Assembly (NCBI RefSeq): GCF_025751495.1
Contig: NZ_JAOWKZ010000005.1
Coordinates: 124,001-188,000 of the forward strand
Length of the DNA stretch: 64,000 nucleotides
Origin: Albidovulum litorale
GTDB lineage: Bacteria; Pseudomonadota; Alphaproteobacteria; Rhodobacterales; Rhodobacteraceae
Direction of reading: 5' to 3'
Part shown: positions 27,726 to 35,422 of the stretch, piece by piece
How positions within the stretch are numbered: the stretch's first letter is position 1
Layout: every line of letters starts with the position of its first letter
Translations under genes and position numbers: made by a program
The notes under the pieces: model-generated
Told to the model about the DNA's origin: nothing
The model's input: only the letters and a program-made list of their open reading frames with translations
Database searches by the model: none

Positions 27726-29057
27726 CTACTTGTAGATATCGGGCAGAAGCGTCGTTGAAATCACCGGCAGGTAGGCGATGAAGAGCGTGACGATCAGCAT
27801 GAAGATGACGAAGGGCACGGCGCGCCATGCGATCTTGAGGATCGACTCGCCGGTGAGGCCCGAGACGACGAAGAGGTTGAGCCCGAGCGGCGGCGTGATG
27901 AAGCCGACACCGAGCGCCGTGATCATCATGATGCAGAACTGAATCTCGTTCATGCCGATGTTGTCGGCCAAGGGCTTCAGGATCGGCGCAAGGATCACGA
28001 TGTTCGGAGTTGTCTCCATCACGCAGCCCGCTGCGATCAGGATTCCCACCATCATCAGGATCAGCACCCAGGGCTCATCGCTGACCGAGGTCGCGGCAGT
28101 GACGAAGCCCTGCGGCACGCCCAAGATTGCGAGCGCCTGCGCGAGCGGCAGTGAGAAGGCGATGATCGGCAGGATGACACCGTTCACCTTGGCAGAGCTC
28201 ACCAGCATCGCCGGGAAGTCTGAAAGCTTCAGCGTGCCGAGGATGAAGCCCATTATGATGGTAACGACGACTGCCGTCGCGCCGGCTTCGGTGGGCGTCA
28301 GGCGGCCCGAGAAGATCCCGTAGAAGATGATCCCGGGAACTATGAAAGCGTACCAACCCGACTTGAGCGAGGTTCCAAGTCGGCTGGCCCATTCCGAGAA
28401 GGCCATGTTGCCGCCACCCTCCCAGCCGTAGAGCCTGTTCATGATGATGTTGGTTGCGAGGATCGAGACCAGAATCGCGAGGCCGGGGATCAGGGCGGCG
28501 AGGAACAGGGTCGATGCCGAGATGCCCAGAACGAGTCCGATGATGATGTAGGCAATCGACGGCGGGATGAGGATGCCCGTACAGGCGCCGGCAGCGACGA
28601 GCGCGCAGGCATAGGGCCTCGGGTAGCCGGATTCGACGAGCCGGTCGATGGTCATTCGTCCGACAGCAGCGGCACCCGCCGCGTCCGAGCCGGAAATCGC
28701 AGCGAACATGCCGCAGACGAGCACTGTGGCCGAGCCAAAACCGCCCTTTGCGAACTGCGTCAGCGCCTCGGCCACATCGAGGAATTTGCGGCTGAGCCCC
28801 GTCCGGACCAGCACATCGCCGGTCAGGATGAAAAGCGGCACCGCTGTCAGCGCAAAATGGTCGATCCCGTGAAAAAGACTCTCGCCGACGAGCGACAGAG
28901 GCAGCGCGCCCGAAATGAGCAGCATGAGGATGGCCGACGCGCCGATCGCCGCCCAGACAGGCACGGCAAGCGCCACGAGCAGGATGAAGAGGAGGACTGG
29001 ACCGTAGAAGTCCCATCCAAGCTCGATGGTCTGTTCCTGAATCTGGTTCCAAAGCAT
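27726..29057 (-). CDS. TRAP transporter large permease (DctM)
   Basis: Ion-coupled membrane subunit of a TRAP importer, 443 residues and about 12 helices. DctM landmarks: GWDFYGPVLLFILLVALAVP at the N-terminus, GISGSDAAGAAAVG-like AAISGSDAAGAAAVGRMTID, CTGILIPPSIAYIIIG, and VGFITPPLGLNLFVVSG. Start chosen at the ATG behind GAGGGCCAGCCG, 10 bp after the small permease stop; the frame stays open further upstream but only within dctQ. Probable cargo DHPS or a related sulfonate. Confidence 0.92.
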   Translation of the reverse strand: MLWNQIQEQTIELGWDFYGPVLLFILLVALAVPVWAAIGASAILMLLISGALPLSLVGESLFHGIDHFALTAVPLFILTGDVLVRTGLSRKFLDVAEALTQFAKGGFGSATVLVCGMFAAISGSDAAGAAAVGRMTIDRLVESGYPRPYACALVAAGACTGILIPPSIAYIIIGLVLGISASTLFLAALIPGLAILVSILATNIIMNRLYGWEGGGNMAFSEWASRLGTSLKSGWYAFIVPGIIFYGIFSGRLTPTEAGATAVVVTIIMGFILGTLKLSDFPAMLVSSAKVNGVILPIIAFSLPLAQALAILGVPQGFVTAATSVSDEPWVLILMMVGILIAAGCVMETTPNIVILAPILKPLADNIGMNEIQFCIMMITALGVGFITPPLGLNLFVVSGLTGESILKIAWRAVPFVIFMLIVTLFIAYLPVISTTLLPDIYK

Positions 29058-29067
29058 CGGCTGGCCC

Positions 29068-29583
29068 TCAATCGAACAGTTTGTCGCCCTCGTACACGGA
29101 ACGCCCGTGACGAAGGTCGGATAGGTCGCGAAGGAACGACTGGACGAGGCGGAAGCAGACCAGTGCAAATCCGATCGGCACCGCCGACAGGAACCAGACC
29201 TGGCTGATGCGAAGCCCGTGCGTCACCGATCCGAATTTCGCGGAAACGATGACCGTCTCGAACGACCAGTAAAGCGCGACCAGCGCGACAGCGAACATCA
29301 CGATGTCGCCGAAGATGTAGAGAAGCGCCTTCACCCTGCGCCCGACATACTGAAGGATCACGTCGATCCGGATATGGCCGCGTTCGCGCACCGCCGAGGC
29401 CGCGCCGATCCAGGCGAGGTAGATGAAGGAATAGCGCACGATTTCCTCGCCCCAGATCGAGGAATAGGACAGGATCTCGCGCCGGAGCACCTCGATGAAC
29501 ATCGTGATCACAAGCATCACGTAGAACACGAGGAGCGCCCATCGCTCCGCATTGCGGTTCAGGGCATCAAGAATGCGCGGCAT
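29068..29583 (-). CDS. TRAP transporter small permease (DctQ)
   Basis: Four-helix TRAP subunit that joins the large permease, 171 residues. Visible helices: WALLVFYVMLVITMFIEVLR (15-34), EIVRYSFIYLAWIGAASAVR with the conserved loop after it (ERGHIRIDVI), LYIFGDIVMFAVALVALYWS and WFLSAVPIGFALVCFRLVQS. The start ATG follows GGAGGAG. It is separated from the binding-protein gene by 120 bp containing a strong hairpin. Confidence 0.92.
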   Translation of the reverse strand: MPRILDALNRNAERWALLVFYVMLVITMFIEVLRREILSYSSIWGEEIVRYSFIYLAWIGAASAVRERGHIRIDVILQYVGRRVKALLYIFGDIVMFAVALVALYWSFETVIVSAKFGSVTHGLRISQVWFLSAVPIGFALVCFRLVQSFLRDLSDLRHGRSVYEGDKLFD

Positions 29584-29664
29584 GTACTCCTCCCCTCGCC
29601 AGCAGCCTCAGGGGCACCGGCGTTTCGTCACGGTCGCTATCTCTTGGATATTGGCCTGGAAAGA

Positions 29665-29685
29665 GCCGGCGCGTGTCGCGCCGGC
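29665..29685 (-). terminator. Attenuating hairpin between TRAP binding-protein and permease genes
   Basis: GCCGGCGCG (29665-29673) pairs with CGCGCCGGC (29677-29685) around a 3-base loop, 18 bp after the binding-protein stop; on the minus strand it is followed by TCTTTCC. A perfect 9-bp G+C stem here could stop part of the transcripts or protect the upstream mRNA, giving more binding protein than permease. Confidence 0.6.
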
Positions 29686-29703
29686 CCGGTATTCTTTCCC
29701 GGA

Positions 29704-30852
29704 TCAGGCGTCGTGGACGTAGAAGCGCCCCTGGGTGTTCGCCGCCTCTTCGAGCTTTGCGAAGGCATCCATCGACCCCGCCAGATCAGTCTTGAACTTG
29801 TCCCATTCGGGCCGCTGGTAGCCGCCGGCCTCCTGCCACTCGGCAAGCTGATCTTGCGAGAGCGTATGGAATTCGACCCCGGCCTTGCGCAGTTCCGACA
29901 TCGCGTAGTTGCGCGCTGCCGGCACCTTGGCGAGGTTCTGCTGGCGGGTGATAGAGCCCGCAAACATGATGCCTTCCTGCACGTCGCCCGGCAGCCCGTT
30001 GAACCATTCGAGGTTCATCGAGTAGATCTGGCTGTCCGGCACCGCCTGGGTGAAGGTGACGTGGCTCAGGATGTCCTTGAAGCCGAAGACGTAGAGTGCG
30101 CCTACAGATGGGTCGAGCGCATCGGCGACACCCTGCTTGATCGCCGACGGTGTTTCACCCCAGGCGACCGGAGTCGGGTTGGCGCCGACCATCCGGTAGT
30201 ATTGCTGCAGCATTTCGGACCCCGGCACCCGGAACTTGACGCCCGACAGGTCGGACGGCGACAGGACCGGACCGGCCCCGCCCTTGCGCATTGCGACAAC
30301 GCGCGGATCGATGTTGACGTAGAACAGGGCCTTGAAGCCTGACGCTTCGACCTTTGGATTGACCTCAGACTGCCATGCCTCAGAGGAAATGAGGTTCTCG
30401 AACCTTTGGTTGGATCCGCAGAAATAGGGCAGGTTGATCAGGTCGACCACGCTGGCGAACGGTGCGAAGTTCGACAGCGAGTGCTGCGCGCACTGGATCG
30501 TGCCGGTTTGAACGCCCTGCGCCAGCGCGCCACCGGCGCCCAACTGGCCACCCGGCGCGAGTTTGACATAGACCTTGCCGTCGGTGGCGTTCTGGATGTT
30601 CTCTTTGAGATCGAGCTGCATGATCGGATAGCTGCGGTCTGCCGTCAGCACATAAGCGGTCGCCAGCGTCATGATGTGCTCGGCCGCCGCCTCGCGCTCT
30701 TTCTCCTCGTTGGCTGTCTGGGCCACTGCTTCGGATGACCAGAGCGTTCCCCCGGCCCCGGCGACCACGGCGGCGGTAAAGCTTCCGCTTGCCGTGAGTT
30801 TCAGGAAATTGCGGCGTTCGGCCGATTCCACTTCCTTGCGGTCTTTATCCAA
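29704..30852 (-). CDS. TRAP transporter substrate-binding protein (DctP), Tat-exported
   Basis: Periplasmic ligand-binding subunit, 382 residues. A classical twin-arginine signal is present, ERRNFLKLTASGSF (12-25), followed by a hydrophobic stretch and cleavage near AVAQ. The DctP fold includes GGQLGAGGALAQGVQTGTIQ and GVKFRVPGSEMLQQYYRMVG, the latter with the conserved arginine that holds carboxylate or sulfonate groups. The start codon is TTG, with GGGAGGA six bases upstream; no better ATG or GTG lies nearby. First TRAP gene of the sulfonate operon. Confidence 0.92.
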   Translation of the reverse strand: MDKDRKEVESAERRNFLKLTASGSFTAAVVAGAGGTLWSSEAVAQTANEEKEREAAAEHIMTLATAYVLTADRSYPIMQLDLKENIQNATDGKVYVKLAPGGQLGAGGALAQGVQTGTIQCAQHSLSNFAPFASVVDLINLPYFCGSNQRFENLISSEAWQSEVNPKVEASGFKALFYVNIDPRVVAMRKGGAGPVLSPSDLSGVKFRVPGSEMLQQYYRMVGANPTPVAWGETPSAIKQGVADALDPSVGALYVFGFKDILSHVTFTQAVPDSQIYSMNLEWFNGLPGDVQEGIMFAGSITRQQNLAKVPAARNYAMSELRKAGVEFHTLSQDQLAEWQEAGGYQRPEWDKFKTDLAGSMDAFAKLEEAANTQGRFYVHDA

Positions 30853-30874
30853 ATCTCGTCCTCCCGTTGGACTG

Positions 30875-31060
30875 TCAGCCGCCGGCTTTGTCTTTCTGCG
30901 CGGCTTCCCGTTTCAGAATGGCCGCGACGAACAGCACCGACGCGGCGAACAGAACCAGCATTTCCCCGACATCGCTCAGGAAGGTATTTCCGGTCGCTGC
31001 CCCCAGCGCGACGTTGGCGGTAAAAACCGCGAACATGACGAGCGAGGCGACGAGAAACAT
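30875..31060 (-). CDS. Small two-helix membrane protein, first gene of the sulfonate operon
   Basis: 61-residue product with two hydrophobic segments, FLVASLVMFAVFTANVALGA (2-21) and MLVLFAASVLFVAAILKREA (34-53), and a charged C-terminal tail (QKDKAGG). AGGAG stands nine bases before the ATG, and it lies 22 bp ahead of the TRAP binding-protein gene and directly behind the LacI operators. Its size, topology and ribosome-binding site make it a real gene. Function unknown; possibilities include an accessory subunit of the TRAP system or a membrane partner of a sulfolactate-oxidising enzyme. Confidence 0.7.
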   Translation of the reverse strand: MFLVASLVMFAVFTANVALGAATGNTFLSDVGEMLVLFAASVLFVAAILKREAAQKDKAGG

Positions 31061-31095
31061 GAGCTGAGACTCCTGTCGGAATGATTCTGCGTATA

Positions 31096-31111
31096 ATGTA
31101 AGCGCTTACAT
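31096..31111. promoter_or_regulatory. Palindromic LacI-type operator 1
   Basis: ATGTAAGCGCTTACAT is a perfect 16-bp palindrome with the central CG typical of LacI/GalR operators. It lies 36 bp upstream of the small membrane protein gene (minus strand) and 94 bp upstream of the lacI-type gene (plus strand), so one regulator can control both directions. Confidence 0.8.
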
Positions 31112-31118
31112 CACGTAA

Positions 31119-31134
31119 ATGCAAGCCTTTACAT
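31119..31134. promoter_or_regulatory. LacI-type operator 2 (imperfect)
   Basis: ATGCAAGCCTTTACAT matches operator 1 at 13 of 16 positions. The centres are 23 bp apart, about two helical turns, so two dimers could bind the same DNA face. Confidence 0.65.
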
Positions 31135-31204
31135 TGGCTGTGCGGGCAGATTACTTTTTGAACATGAAACAACGGCACCCATCGTCGCATCTGTCGGGCA
31201 AGTC

Positions 31205-32245
31205 ATGACCATTCCGCGTTCCGCCCCCACATTGAACGATGTTGCGCAGGCGGCAGGCGTTTCCACGGCGACGGTGTCACGGTGCCTGAACACGCCCGAA
31301 CGCGTCATCGACAGCACGCGTGAGCGGGTGATGAAAGCCGTGCAAGAGCTTGGATACACGCCGAATTTCGGCGCCCGTGTCATGGCGGCACGACGCACCA
31401 ACACGATTGGCGCCATCATTCCGACCATGGAGAACGCGGTCTTTGCGCGGGGGTTGCAGGCCTTTCAGGAGGGTTTGAGGGAAAGCGGTTTCACGCTTCT
31501 GGTGGCAAGCTCGTCCTACCGGTCAGACATCGAAGAGGAACAGATCCGCGCCCTTGTCGCACGGGGTGCCGACGGTCTGCTGTTGATCGGACATGACCGC
31601 GACCCGGCCATACTGGCCTACCTGCAGGCGCAGAACATCCCGGTTCTGGTCGCATGGAGTTTCGACCCGGGTGCGTTGCTGCCTTCGGTCGGTTTCGACA
31701 ACCGCCGGTCCATGCAGGCCCTTGCCGATACCGTCATCGGGATGGGGCATCGCCGCATCGGCGTCATCTCGGCGATCACGCGCGGCAACGACCGCGCGCG
31801 GTTGCGGCTGGCCGGAATTCGCGATGCGGTTGCACTGGCCGGGCTCGGTGAGGATGCGGTTACCGTGATCGAAACCACCTATGCAATCGAGACCGGCGCG
31901 GAGGCCTTTGAGGCGCTGATGACATCGCAACAGCCGCCGACTGTGGTCATGTGCGGCAACGACGTTCTGGCTGTCGGCGCAATGAAGAAAGCGCGCGAGC
32001 TTGGTCTTGACGTACCGCGCGATGTGTCGATCACGGGGTTCGACGATATTGAACTGGCCAGTCTCGTCGATCCGGCGCTGACCACCGTGCATGTGCCGCA
32101 CCGGGAGATGGGGCGGCGGGCGGCACGGGCGCTGATCGAGATGGTCGATCACGGTCGGTCCGTACCGAGCGAGGAACTGGCCGCCAATGTCTGCATGAGA
32201 GGGTCGGTCGCCCTGCCCGGTCGCGACACCGGCGCAACAGCCTGA
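31205..32245 (+). CDS. LacI family transcriptional regulator of the sulfonate operon
   Basis: 346 residues: an N-terminal helix-turn-helix, TLNDVAQAAGVSTATVSRCL (10-29), with hinge helix, then a periplasmic-binding-protein-like ligand domain (NTIGAIIPTMENAVFARGLQ; VSITGFDDIELASLVDPALT). Divergent from the sulfonate operon across a 144-bp gap holding two matching palindromes, so it almost certainly represses that operon and itself. The inducer is probably the imported sulfonate or a pathway intermediate. The C-terminal half is of typical length. Confidence 0.92.
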   Translation: MTIPRSAPTLNDVAQAAGVSTATVSRCLNTPERVIDSTRERVMKAVQELGYTPNFGARVMAARRTNTIGAIIPTMENAVFARGLQAFQEGLRESGFTLLVASSSYRSDIEEEQIRALVARGADGLLLIGHDRDPAILAYLQAQNIPVLVAWSFDPGALLPSVGFDNRRSMQALADTVIGMGHRRIGVISAITRGNDRARLRLAGIRDAVALAGLGEDAVTVIETTYAIETGAEAFEALMTSQQPPTVVMCGNDVLAVGAMKKARELGLDVPRDVSITGFDDIELASLVDPALTTVHVPHREMGRRAARALIEMVDHGRSVPSEELAANVCMRGSVALPGRDTGATA

Positions 32246-32312
32246 CCAGCGCTGGGCGCGCCGTTGAGCGAGCCGGAAAAGCAGGACTGGATCTATCCCG
32301 GCGAAGCCGTCG

Positions 32313-32747
32313 TCAGCTTCTGATCACATAGACCGAACATTTGGCGTGGCGCACCACCCGGGCGGCGTTGGGACCCAGAAAATAGTCGCGGAAATCCGGA
32401 CGATGCGCGCCAATCACGATGAGGCTGGCGCCCACCTCGTCGGCGGTGGCAAGAATTTCCTGATAGGCCGTGCCGTGCCGGACGATATGGGTGATGTTCT
32501 TGTCCTCTGGCGCACCGAGGCATCCCGATATCGCGGCATGAAGCGATGTCGCCGCCTCTTTCAGCGCGCGCTTTTCTGCGTCTTCGCTGAAATAGGTGCC
32601 CACGATGCTCATCCCGAAATCAGGAATGACGGTCACCACAGCCAGCGAGGCACCGTCCATACCGGCCAGTTTCTGCGCCCGGGTCAGAATGTCTGCATGA
32701 TGCTCGGGATGAGAAAGGTCGATCGCAACCAGAACTGTATTGGTCAT
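32313..32747 (-). CDS. Universal stress protein family protein coupled to a TAXI-TRAP transporter
   Basis: 144-residue Usp domain: TVLVAIDLSHPEHHADILTR (4-23), then SLIVIGAHRPDFRDYFLG and [16 protein letters not shown] at the nucleotide-binding end. Its start overlaps the fused TRAP permease stop by 4 bp and follows AAGGAG, so its production is tied to the transporter. Known precedent: TeaD, an ATP-binding Usp, modulates the TeaABC TRAP importer. Shares its C-terminal motif with the Usp at 24.2-24.6 kb. Confidence 0.9.
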   Translation of the reverse strand: MTNTVLVAIDLSHPEHHADILTRAQKLAGMDGASLAVVTVIPDFGMSIVGTYFSEDAEKRALKEAATSLHAAISGCLGAPEDKNITHIVRHGTAYQEILATADEVGASLIVIGAHRPDFRDYFLGPNAARVVRHAKCSVYVIRS

Positions 32748-35338
32748 GCCGCAACTCCTTCGGCTTCCAGCGCGAGCTTTCGCCGGCGCTGCATGAACGC
32801 GACACCGGCGAGGAGGATGAATGCCGGGATGTAGAAGATCTCCTTGCGCATCCGGTTGGCCGAGACTTCCAGTTCGGCAACCTCCCAGTCGAAGTCGATG
32901 CCAAGCTGTTCAGCCGTTCCGCCGAAATTCAGGTTGTCGACAAAGATCTTGCCGTCTTCCTCGCGGAACTCGATCCCGGCCGCATCCATGAGGCGGGTCG
33001 GGCCATCGGCACCGGCCGCCCCGAGAGGCAGCAGGTATCGGGCATCGACAGGATCGCCATAGAGATCCTCTCCTATCACTCGGACGCGTATCGATGCGTC
33101 GTCACCTGCCTGTTCCGCCCGCTCGAAAAGTTCGATGCCGGGACGCGCCTCGAATTTCGGGGTGATCTGATCCATGAAGAAGCCCGGCCGGAAGAGCATG
33201 AGGGCAACGAGCAGCAAAATCGCGCTTTCCCACAGCTTCGATGGCACGATGAAATAGTTCATCGTTGCCGCAGCAAAGAGCAGCATCGCGATTGTCGCCA
33301 CGATGAAGATCACCACGGCATGGGCTGGACCGACATTGATCAGCAGAAGGTCGGTGTTGAAGACGAAGAGGAACGGCAGAAGCGCCGTGCGGATCGAGTA
33401 GAAGAAAGCCTGGAAGCCGGTCTTCAACGGATCCGCCCCGGAAATCGCGGCGGCCGCGAAGCTCGCAAGGCCAACGGGCGGTGTCACATCGGCCATGATG
33501 CCGAAATAGAAGACGAACATATGCACCGCGATCAGCGGTACGATCAGCCCCGATTGCGCGCCAAGCTCGACCACAACACCGGCCATCAGCGACGAGACGA
33601 CGATATAGTTGGCCGTCGTCGGCAGGCCCATGCCGAGGATGATCGAGATGAGCGCGACGAAGAACAGCATCGCCATCAGGTTGCCACCGGACAGGAATTC
33701 GACGAATTCCGCCATGACCTGACCGATCCCGGTCAGTGTGACGGCGCCCACGATGATGCCCGCGACACCCATGGCGGCCGCGAGACCGACCATGTTGCGC
33801 GCGCCGTCGATGAGCCCTTCGGCGATTTCGGTGAAGCCCCTTTTCGTTTCGTCCATCATGTCGGCGTTCTTGCGGAAGAAGGCCTTGATCGGGTGCTGCG
33901 TCGCGAGGATCACCAGCATGAAGATCGCCGACCAGAAGGCAGAAGCGCCGGGCGATTTCCGCTCGATCATCAGGAGATACATCAGAAGCAGGATCGGCAT
34001 GATGTAGTGAATGCCGGTCTTGAAGATCTCCTTGGTCGGCGGCAGATGCTCCATCGATTCAAGGCTCATCTCCAGATCCGGCTGGCGTGCGGCATAGGCA
34101 AGGGCCGCCACATAGGACACCGCGATCAGGGCAAGAATGACCCAGAGCGACGGATCGCCAAGCGCGGTGTTCAGGACGCGGACGATGAATCCGCAGAGCC
34201 AGAGCGTCCCCCCGGCGATGATGATCGAGATCGCGATCATGAACACCGCGCCCAGCATGAACTTAACGGGGTGCATCTTGCTGGTGCCGGGCAGCTTCAT
34301 CTTCAGCGCCTCAAGATGGACGATGTAGATGAGCGCGATGTAGGAAATCGCCGCCGGGACGATGGCGGTCTTGACGACCTCGACATAGGAGACGCCGACA
34401 TATTCTGTCATCAGGAACGCGACCGCACCCATGACGGGCGGCGTCAGCACGCCGTTGACGGAAGACGAAACCTCAACCGCGCCCGCCTTGGTGGCTGGGA
34501 AACCGACTTTCTTCATCAGCGGGATGGTGAAGGTGCCGGTCGTTACCACGTTGGCGATGGAGGAGCCGGAGATCAGGCCCGTCGCCGCCGAGGCGATGAC
34601 GGCGGCCTTTGCCGGTCCGCCGCGCAGATGGCCAAGTGCTGCAAAGGCGAGTTGCAGGAAGTAGTTGCCGGCACCCGCCTTGTTCAAAAGCGCGCCGAAC
34701 AGAACGAAGAGGAAGACGAAGCCCGACGACACGCCGAGCGCCACGCCATAGACGCCCTCGGTCGTCAGCATCAGGTGGCTCATCGCCTTTTCGAACGACG
34801 CGCCTTTCCAGCGCACGACCTCGGGCAGCCCGTCCCATGATCCGAAGAAGACATAGGCGAGGAAGAAGAGCGCGACACCCATCAGCGGGAAGCCGAGCGA
34901 CCGGCGCGCGGCCTCCATCAGCAGGACGATGCCGATGCCGGCCATGACAAGGTCGGTGGTATTGGGGATGCCGGTGCGCGCGGCGACGCCGGAATAGTCC
35001 CACCACTGGTAGGAGGCCGCGGCCGCCGCAACGATTGCCGTGATCCAGGTAAGGACCGGAATATGGTTGCGTGGACTGGACTTGAAGGCGGGGAAAAGAA
35101 GATAGGCAAGCAGGACCGCAAAGCCGAGGTGAATGGCGCGGGTCTGGGTGTCGTTCCAGAGACCGACGCCCAGAAGGAAGGGCAGGGGCGAGGCGATCCA
35201 GAGCTGGAACAGCGACCAGATCAGCGGCGTCCACCAGAGCAGGCGGCGGGCATAAAGCTGGTCGGGATTGCGTCCGCCGGAATCCGCCTGTGCGACGAGG
35301 TCTTCCAGTTCACTGGTTGCGGTTGCCTTGTCGGTCAT
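32744..35338 (-). CDS. TRAP transporter fused permease, TAXI type, with DUF3394 C-terminus
   Basis: Single polypeptide of 864 residues combining the small (DctQ) and large (DctM) permease units, as usual for TAXI-TRAP systems. Blocks include FASPLPFLLG-like leading helices, GLISGSSIANVVTTGTFTIP, LGMGLPTTANYIVVSSLMAG and VTPPVGLASFAAAAISGADP. After about residue 690 comes a soluble region (RPGIELFERAEQAGDDASIR) fitting DUF3394, ending in a last helix. I prefer the ATG at 35338 (GGGAGAG upstream) over the in-frame GTG two codons earlier. Its stop couples to the Usp gene. Confidence 0.9.
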   Translation of the reverse strand: MTDKATATSELEDLVAQADSGGRNPDQLYARRLLWWTPLIWSLFQLWIASPLPFLLGVGLWNDTQTRAIHLGFAVLLAYLLFPAFKSSPRNHIPVLTWITAIVAAAAASYQWWDYSGVAARTGIPNTTDLVMAGIGIVLLMEAARRSLGFPLMGVALFFLAYVFFGSWDGLPEVVRWKGASFEKAMSHLMLTTEGVYGVALGVSSGFVFLFVLFGALLNKAGAGNYFLQLAFAALGHLRGGPAKAAVIASAATGLISGSSIANVVTTGTFTIPLMKKVGFPATKAGAVEVSSSVNGVLTPPVMGAVAFLMTEYVGVSYVEVVKTAIVPAAISYIALIYIVHLEALKMKLPGTSKMHPVKFMLGAVFMIAISIIIAGGTLWLCGFIVRVLNTALGDPSLWVILALIAVSYVAALAYAARQPDLEMSLESMEHLPPTKEIFKTGIHYIMPILLLMYLLMIERKSPGASAFWSAIFMLVILATQHPIKAFFRKNADMMDETKRGFTEIAEGLIDGARNMVGLAAAMGVAGIIVGAVTLTGIGQVMAEFVEFLSGGNLMAMLFFVALISIILGMGLPTTANYIVVSSLMAGVVVELGAQSGLIVPLIAVHMFVFYFGIMADVTPPVGLASFAAAAISGADPLKTGFQAFFYSIRTALLPFLFVFNTDLLLINVGPAHAVVIFIVATIAMLLFAAATMNYFIVPSKLWESAILLLVALMLFRPGFFMDQITPKFEARPGIELFERAEQAGDDASIRVRVIGEDLYGDPVDARYLLPLGAAGADGPTRLMDAAGIEFREEDGKIFVDNLNFGGTAEQLGIDFDWEVAELEVSANRMRKEIFYIPAFILLAGVAFMQRRRKLALEAEGVAA

Positions 35339-35372
35339 TTCCACTCTCCCCGTCCCATACTGGTATCATGTG

Positions 35373-35399
35373 CCACAACCCCGCCATGCGGGGTTGTGG
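35373..35399 (-). terminator. Hairpin between TAXI binding-protein gene and fused permease gene
   Basis: CCACAACCCCGC (35373-35384) and GCGGGGTTGTGG (35388-35399) form a perfect 12-bp stem with a 3-base loop in the 84-bp gap. No T-run follows on the minus strand, so it is more likely an mRNA-stabilising or attenuating structure than a full terminator. Confidence 0.55.
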
Positions 35400-35422
35400 T
35401 CGTCGTCACTTGTTTGGCGGGC

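Noticed and set aside
32246-32312. Short open end EPEKQDWIYPGEAVVSF after the LacI gene
   Set aside because: Only about 19 codons, no start signal; could be a relic but nothing supports it further.
33320-34840. A 506-codon open frame antisense to the fused TRAP permease
   Set aside because: Composition (very Asp/Arg/His-rich) is the standard complement of a hydrophobic membrane protein gene; no domain or start signal.
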